Shown piece after piece: positions 59,606 through 64,000 of a stretch of 64,000 nt of DNA; position 1 is the stretch's first letter, and every line of letters begins with the position of its first letter. The notes beneath the pieces are model-generated. The model was not told the origin of the DNA, did no database searches, and saw nothing but the letters and a program-made list of their open reading frames with translations. This stretch comes from Zunongwangia sp. ESRF-bin46 (lineage in GTDB: Bacteria; Bacteroidota; Bacteroidia; Flavobacteriales; Flavobacteriaceae). Made by a program: the position numbers and the translations under genes. The stretch covers positions 1 through 64,000 of the forward strand of contig NTLF01000017.1 of the NCBI GenBank assembly GCA_002631855.1, read 5' to 3'.

Positions 59606-59687
59606 CTTCAATACTTTCTGGAGTACATGAGAAAAATAGACCAGCTCCGAAAATTGCAACGATTAAATAGTACTTTGTTAGTTTCAT
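59547..59687 (-). CDS. Small 46-residue lipoprotein
   Basis: ATG at 59685-59687 to TAA 59547-59549. It has a classic lipoprotein signal (MKLTKYYLIVAIFGAGLFFSC, lipobox FFSC with Cys21), then a short polar tail TPESIEDGQTEQQIKRDQIR and VPQNG. A -7 box TAGGTTTG lies at 59716-59723. It overlaps the start of the membrane-protein gene by 59 bases in a different frame. Too short to be listed by usual length cut-offs. It is probably an outer-membrane or inner-membrane lipopeptide of unknown role. Confidence 0.72.
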   Translation of the reverse strand: MKLTKYYLIVAIFGAGLFFSCTPESIEDGQTEQQIKRDQIRVPQNG

Positions 59688-59715
59688 AATGTTTTGTTTT
59701 GTGAGGTTAATAGTA

Positions 59716-59723
59716 CAAACCTA
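59716..59723 (-). promoter_or_regulatory. Bacteroidota -7 box for the 46-residue lipoprotein gene
   Basis: Minus strand TAGGTTTG, exact TAnnTTTG, 28 bases before the lipoprotein ATG at 59687. Confidence 0.5.
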
Positions 59724-59861
59724 TCACAAAATTCAACATGTATTCCAACTAAGTTAGCCGTATCTTTATAGGTTATTTTGGGCAATAATTTCCCTGCTCA
59801 AAAAACACTGCGATTTGGGGCAATTTTTAAAGTTCTATTTACTGGTATATGTGGTTGCAAT

Positions 59862-60275
59862 TTAGTTCACTGGCAATATGTTTAAAGTTCTACTTCCATT
59901 TTTGTTCTTTGATAATGTTATACTGGTATGCTCCGCTGGCAGCAATGTTTGTATTTTTTCTGGCCATTCTATAAATACCCAGTTGTCTGAATAAATATAT
60001 TCTTCAATCCCTATATCCAGCGCCTCACTTTCGTCTTTTATCCTATAAAAGTCAAAATGATAAACAACATCGTTTGGTATCTCATATTCATTAACCAAAG
60101 AGAATGTAGGGCTGGAAATTGTATCGGTAACACCAAGTTTTTTTGCTAAGGCAGTAATAAGAGTTGTTTTGCCACTACCCATAGCTCCATAAAACAATAG
60201 ATGTTTATTTTGCGCAACGGTTAACACTTTATCTGCGACCTCTTGAAGGTCATGTAGCTCGTAGGTTATTTCCAT
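59862..60275 (-). CDS. tsaE: tRNA threonylcarbamoyladenosine biosynthesis ATPase TsaE
   Basis: P-loop ATPase that supports TsaB-TsaD in making t6A37 on ANN-decoding tRNAs. 137 residues. Walker A FYGAMGSGKTTLI (about 28-40), TISSPTFSLVNEYE, and Walker B-like YHFDFYRIKDESEALDIGIEEY; FIEWPEKIQTLLP near the C-terminus is the family end motif. Normal length. It lies about 100 bases downstream of porX on the same strand. Confidence 0.95.
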   Translation of the reverse strand: MEITYELHDLQEVADKVLTVAQNKHLLFYGAMGSGKTTLITALAKKLGVTDTISSPTFSLVNEYEIPNDVVYHFDFYRIKDESEALDIGIEEYIYSDNWVFIEWPEKIQTLLPAEHTSITLSKNKNGSRTLNILPVN

Positions 60276-60372
60276 AAATTTGGATTGCTTCCAAATATAA
60301 CATTGTTAACCGATAAATAGCTAATATTTTCGATGAAATACAATGTTTTAGGTTTTTTCTTACAAAAAATAA

Positions 60373-61923
60373 CTACTTAGGCTCTAAGACGCTAAAAGGT
60401 ATAACCATTTCTTCAAGGGAGACACCCCCATGTTGGTACGTATTTCTATAGTAACTAACGTAATGGTTGTAATTGTTGGGATAAGCAAAGAATAAATCTC
60501 CTTTCGCAAAAATAAAGGAACTACTCATGTTTATAGCAGGAAGATTGATTGTTTTAGGATCGGTGGCTGCGAGAACATCTTTATCTTCATATGTTAAACT
60601 TTTGCCTGTTTTGTAACGTAAGTTTAAACTGGTGTTTTTATCTCCAATAACTTTTGAAGGGTTTTTTACATTAATTGTCCCATGGTCGGTTGTAATGATC
60701 AATTTAAAGCCTAATTGAGACGCTTGCTGTATAATATCCATCAAAGGAGAGTTTTTAAACCAGCTTTGTGTTAGGGATCGATACGATTTATCTGTAGAAG
60801 CAAGTTCTTTAATCACTTCCATTTCTGTTTTGGAATGTGATAGTATGTCCACAAAGTTATATACTAATACAGTTAGGTCTTCATCTTTATGGCTTTTAAA
60901 GTTTTCAGCCAATCGCTTGCCTTGTTTTAAGCTAGAAATTTTATGATAGCTCCAGTTTAAGTTCAATCCAAATCGTTTTAGCTGTGCTTCTAAAAACTTA
61001 TCTTCACTCATGTTTTTTCCACCATCATCGGTATCGTTTAACCATAAGTCTGGATGTAGTTTTTCCATTTCACTAGGCATCAGCCCAGAAAAAATAGCAT
61101 TTCGCGCATATTGCGTTGCAGTGGGCAAGATGCTGCAAAACATATCTTCGCTTGTTTTTTTATAGGCATTGGCAATAAAAGGCTCAAAAGCTTTCCACTG
61201 ATCATAACGAAGGTTGTCTACAACTACCAAAAGTGTTGGCTTTTTATCTTCCAACTCCGGCATAACCTTATCCCTAAATAGGGTGTGTGACATCACAGGA
61301 GCTTCATCTTGATCTTTAAACCATTCAGGATACTCTTTATCTATAAATTTACAAAACTGTGTGTTCGCCTCTGTTTTTTGAGACTCTAGGATTTCAAACA
61401 TTCCAGTATCCTCAATATCTTCCAGTTCCAATTCCCAATACACTAATTTTTGGTACAAGTCAACCCAACCTTCCCATGAATTAATCATGGACATATCCAT
61501 CGCGATTTTCCGGAATTCCTGCTGATAACTAGAAGTAGTTTTTTCTGAAACCAATCTTGAGTGATCCAAATTTTTCTTCAAACTCAATAAAATTTGGTGA
61601 GGATTTACAGGTTTTATAAGGTAATCGGCAATTTTAGAACCGATCGCTTCTTCCATAATATATTCTTCTTCACTTTTGGTAATCATAACTACCGGCAGGG
61701 AAGCTTGGTGTTCTTTTATTTCGGCTAAGGTTTCCAATCCCGTAAGGCCAGGCATATTTTCGTCTAAAAAAACAATATCGAAATTTTCTTTTGTTATTTC
61801 TTCTAAGGCTTCAGTACCACTTTGTGCGGTGGTTACCGTATAATTTTTTTTCTCAAGGAAAAGGATGTGCGGTTTTAACAAATCTATTTCATCATCTACC
61901 CATAGTACTTTTATGTCGCTCAT
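60373..61923 (-). CDS. porX: PorX, response regulator with PglZ/alkaline-phosphatase-like domain
   Basis: Regulator of the type IX secretion system and gliding machinery in Bacteroidota, paired with PorY. 516 residues: receiver domain (1-120) with phospho-acceptor Asp54 (VFLDENMPG), helical linker, then an alkaline-phosphatase-fold PglZ domain (about 225-516) with VVVDNLRYDQW (metal-binding Asp236), the nucleophile in LPTATQYARNAIFSG (Thr270 by alignment with published PorX) and the metal site TTDHGT. Zn-dependent phosphodiesterase activity is known for the family. No porY or sigP lies in the window. Confidence 0.93.
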   Translation of the reverse strand: MSDIKVLWVDDEIDLLKPHILFLEKKNYTVTTAQSGTEALEEITKENFDIVFLDENMPGLTGLETLAEIKEHQASLPVVMITKSEEEYIMEEAIGSKIADYLIKPVNPHQILLSLKKNLDHSRLVSEKTTSSYQQEFRKIAMDMSMINSWEGWVDLYQKLVYWELELEDIEDTGMFEILESQKTEANTQFCKFIDKEYPEWFKDQDEAPVMSHTLFRDKVMPELEDKKPTLLVVVDNLRYDQWKAFEPFIANAYKKTSEDMFCSILPTATQYARNAIFSGLMPSEMEKLHPDLWLNDTDDGGKNMSEDKFLEAQLKRFGLNLNWSYHKISSLKQGKRLAENFKSHKDEDLTVLVYNFVDILSHSKTEMEVIKELASTDKSYRSLTQSWFKNSPLMDIIQQASQLGFKLIITTDHGTINVKNPSKVIGDKNTSLNLRYKTGKSLTYEDKDVLAATDPKTINLPAINMSSSFIFAKGDLFFAYPNNYNHYVSYYRNTYQHGGVSLEEMVIPFSVLEPK

Positions 61924-62044
61924 ATTGTATATTTGTTTTTTCTGTGTTGAATGGTTCAGTTTTTCTGAAAATTCACTCGTTGAACAAATCTAATCCTGAA
62001 ATTTTTCAAAACGAAAAAAGCCAGTATAATTAAAAGTTAAAAGT

Positions 62045-63274
62045 TTGAAATTACGTAACAAACTCAAAATAGTTAACGACCCTATCTACGGTTTTATTAC
62101 CATTCCCAATACTGTCATTTTCGATTTAATAGAGCATCCATATTTTCAACGGCTGCGCAGAATTTCGCAAATGGGCATGTCATATCTCGTTTATCCGGGC
62201 GCGCATCATACCCGTTTTCATCATGCCTTGGGCGCTATGTTTTTAATGCGAAAAGCGGTGCAGGTGCTTCGTTTTAAGGGGATTGAAATTTCGGAAGAAG
62301 AAGAAGAGGCTATTTACATCGCGATTTTATTACATGATATTGGTCACGGACCGTTCTCACATGCGATGGAAAATAGCATTGTTGAAAGTGTGAATCATGA
62401 GCAGATTTCACTGCTGTTTATGGAAGAATTGAATCGAAACTTTAACAACAGATTAACGCTTGCCATCACCATTTTCAAGGATGAATATGACCGAAAATTC
62501 TTGCATCAACTTATTTCAAGTCAGTTGGACATGGATCGATTGGATTATTTAAGGCGGGACAGTTTTTATACTGGGGTTTCAGAAGGAGCGGTAAATTCCG
62601 AACGGCTTATTACCATGTTGAATGTGCATAACGATAAACTGGTAGTAGAGGAGAAGGGAATTTATTCGGTAGAGAAATTTATCATTGCTCGTCGTTTAAT
62701 GTATTGGCAGGTGTATTTGCATAAAACTGGTATTGTAGCCGAACAGTTATTACTTCGCATATTAAAACGGGCTAAAGAATTAACCGACCAAGGAGTTGAA
62801 CTTCCCGCAAGCGCAGCATTATCCTTTTTTCTGAATCATGCCATAACGAAAGAAACATTTACAAAAGATGTCTTGGATACGTTTTCAAAACTGGATGATT
62901 ACGATATTGTTTCGGCCATGAAATCTTGGGTTTCTTCAGAGGATTTTGTTCTAAAAACGTTAGCTCAAATGCTTTTAGATAGAGACTTGCTGAAAATTAA
63001 AATGAAAAAGAAACCTGTTTCTTCAGAAAAAATAAAAAAGAAATTAAAACAGGTAATGCAAAAGCATAATTTAACCGAGGAAGAAGCTAATTATTTTGTG
63101 TTTACGGGGAGTATTCAAAATCAGGCATACCGCATGGACAAAGACACTATTAATCTGTTGACCAAAAATGGAAGAATTAAAGATGTTGCCAAGGCAAGTG
63201 ACCAAGTAAACTTAAAAGCACTTTCTGAAAAGGTAGTAAAATACTATCTATGCTATCCAAAAAGCAATAACTAA
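62045..63274 (+). CDS. HD-domain phosphohydrolase (dGTPase-like)
   Basis: 409 residues, start TTG at 62045 with no upstream in-frame ATG. HD superfamily: AHHTRFHHALGAMFL, then YIAILLHDIGHGPFSHAMENS (the HD metal pair), and ISSQLDMDRLDYLRRDSFYTGV. It resembles SAMHD1/dGTPase-type enzymes that hydrolyse dNTPs, but the substrate is not known. The C-terminal 150 residues are Lys-rich. lpxD follows 104 bases downstream with its own -7 box. Confidence 0.92.
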   Translation: MKLRNKLKIVNDPIYGFITIPNTVIFDLIEHPYFQRLRRISQMGMSYLVYPGAHHTRFHHALGAMFLMRKAVQVLRFKGIEISEEEEEAIYIAILLHDIGHGPFSHAMENSIVESVNHEQISLLFMEELNRNFNNRLTLAITIFKDEYDRKFLHQLISSQLDMDRLDYLRRDSFYTGVSEGAVNSERLITMLNVHNDKLVVEEKGIYSVEKFIIARRLMYWQVYLHKTGIVAEQLLLRILKRAKELTDQGVELPASAALSFFLNHAITKETFTKDVLDTFSKLDDYDIVSAMKSWVSSEDFVLKTLAQMLLDRDLLKIKMKKKPVSSEKIKKKLKQVMQKHNLTEEEANYFVFTGSIQNQAYRMDKDTINLLTKNGRIKDVAKASDQVNLKALSEKVVKYYLCYPKSNN

Positions 63275-63285
63275 ACCTTTTTTTC

Positions 63286-63293
63286 TATTTTTG
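63286..63293 (+). promoter_or_regulatory. Bacteroidota -7 box for lpxD
   Basis: TATTTTTG, exact TAnnTTTG, 85 bases before the lpxD ATG, giving a leader of about 80 bases. Confidence 0.45.
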
Positions 63294-63378
63294 CAGGGAT
63301 TATTGTCAAATCGATATAAATTTTTAAAACAGGGTTATCTGTTTTTTTAGCAATAATCTATAACCACAATGCTACTAA

Positions 63379-64000
63379 ATGAAATTTACAGCAACACAAA
63401 TAGCAGGACTTTTAGAAGGTGAAATAGAAGGAAATTCTGATGCAGAAGTGTCAAAACTTGCTAAAATTGAAGAAGGAACCGAAGGGAGCCTCACTTTTTT
63501 GGCCAATCCTAAATACACTTCATATATATATTCAACTCAGGCTACCATAGCAATCGTAAACAAAGATTTTGTTGCTGAAAACAAAATTGATACAACGCTT
63601 ATTCGGGTTGACGACGCCTACAAGGCTTTTTCTAAGTTATTGGAATACTACAACCAAGTAAAAATGAACAAAACAGGAATTGAAGAGCCTGTTTTTGTGT
63701 CAGAAAGCGCTACGTATGGAGAAAATCTCTATTTAGGCGCTTTTTCTTATTTAGGCGATAATGTTAAAATAGGTGCGAATGCAACTATTTACCCCAATGT
63801 TTATATTGGTAATAATGTTGAAATAGGGGATAATGTAATTATTTTCGCAGGCGCTAAAGTTTATTCTGAGACCGTTATTGGCAATAACTGTGTGATTAAT
63901 AGCGGTGTAATTGTTGGAGCAGATGGATTTGGTTTTACGCCAGATGAAAATGGAGAATATTCAAAAGTACCACAAACCGGTAATGTAATCATTGAAGATA
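63379..64000 (+). CDS. lpxD: UDP-3-O-acylglucosamine N-acyltransferase (LpxD), 3' end cut by window edge
   Basis: Third step of lipid A synthesis: adds the second hydroxyacyl chain. The frame from ATG 63379 runs to the right edge (207 codons) without a stop. N-terminal uridine-binding domain MKFTATQIAGLLEGEIEGNS and LTFLANPKYTSYIYST, then hexapeptide repeats (VKIGANATIYPNVYIGNNVE, VGADGFGF) forming a left-handed beta-helix. The expected length is about 340 residues. Cytoplasmic. Confidence 0.9.
   Translation, partial: MKFTATQIAGLLEGEIEGNSDAEVSKLAKIEEGTEGSLTFLANPKYTSYIYSTQATIAIVNKDFVAENKIDTTLIRVDDAYKAFSKLLEYYNQVKMNKTGIEEPVFVSESATYGENLYLGAFSYLGDNVKIGANATIYPNVYIGNNVEIGDNVIIFAGAKVYSETVIGNNCVINSGVIVGADGFGFTPDENGEYSKVPQTGNVIIED

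Overview
The window comes from a low-GC member of the Bacteroidota, almost certainly a marine-type Flavobacteriaceae. The evidence is the gene content (PorX, LuxC-like acyl-CoA reductase, BatA-type protein, DUF6146/DUF6787, PglZ-type response regulator). Many promoters also carry the Bacteroidota -7 box TAnnTTTG, and genes lack Shine-Dalgarno sequences. No rRNA, tRNA, CRISPR array, insertion sequence or prophage was recognised. No gene-free stretch reaches 300 bases; the two longest (about 290 bases each) lie before uvrA and between the XRE regulator and the M14 peptidase, and both hold regulatory sites.

Layout. 1-10.3 kb: a Tyr/Arg-rich secreted protein cut by the left edge (with a sigma-54-like promoter), uvrA, an ECF-like sigma factor followed by a 49-residue protein, endonuclease III without its Fe-S cluster, peroxiredoxin Bcp, a large conserved unknown protein, an MBL-fold hydrolase pair, and a cupin/AraC pair. 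10.4-14.8 kb: an accessory block, all on the minus strand, with a zeta-toxin module, SRPBCC and NTF2-like proteins, a NucS-like nuclease and an HNH nuclease. Its gene boundaries carry recurrent hairpin-forming elements. 14.8-24.4 kb: MscS channel, carboxylesterase, two small membrane proteins, a dihydroorotase-like pseudoenzyme, a BatA-type membrane protein, two tandem GAF histidine kinases, a TIGR02757 protein and a LolD-like ATPase.

24.6-33.6 kb: msrA-folE, a four-gene operon ending in a TonB receptor with a His/Glu-rich loop (probable metal uptake), DUF937, serA, serC and an acyl-CoA reductase. The last is transcribed divergently from a ferredoxin out of overlapping promoters. 33.6-40.6 kb: two alpha/beta hydrolases flanked by two related secreted proteins, ychF, a PAP2 phosphatase and a GT39-like enzyme. 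40.7-48.3 kb: parE-parC (topoisomerase IV), mscL and a hybrid histidine kinase. 48.3-57.4 kb: an XRE regulator with an operator array, M14 peptidase, Lrp regulator, DinB, YihY, DJ-1/PfpI, aroB, proline dehydrogenase, and an orphan secreted protein followed by a second copy of the boundary element, then a bile-acid:Na+ symporter. 57.4-64 kb: alanine dehydrogenase, a 46-residue lipoprotein overlapping a membrane protein, tsaE, porX (type IX secretion regulator), an HD phosphohydrolase and the start of lpxD.

Most genes are housekeeping. The most unusual signals are the nested inverted-repeat boundary elements at 11.6 and 56.3 kb, the operator array at 48.8-49.0 kb, the face-to-face -7 boxes at 33.6 and 5.5 kb, and several short genes (35-52 residues) that are easy to miss.
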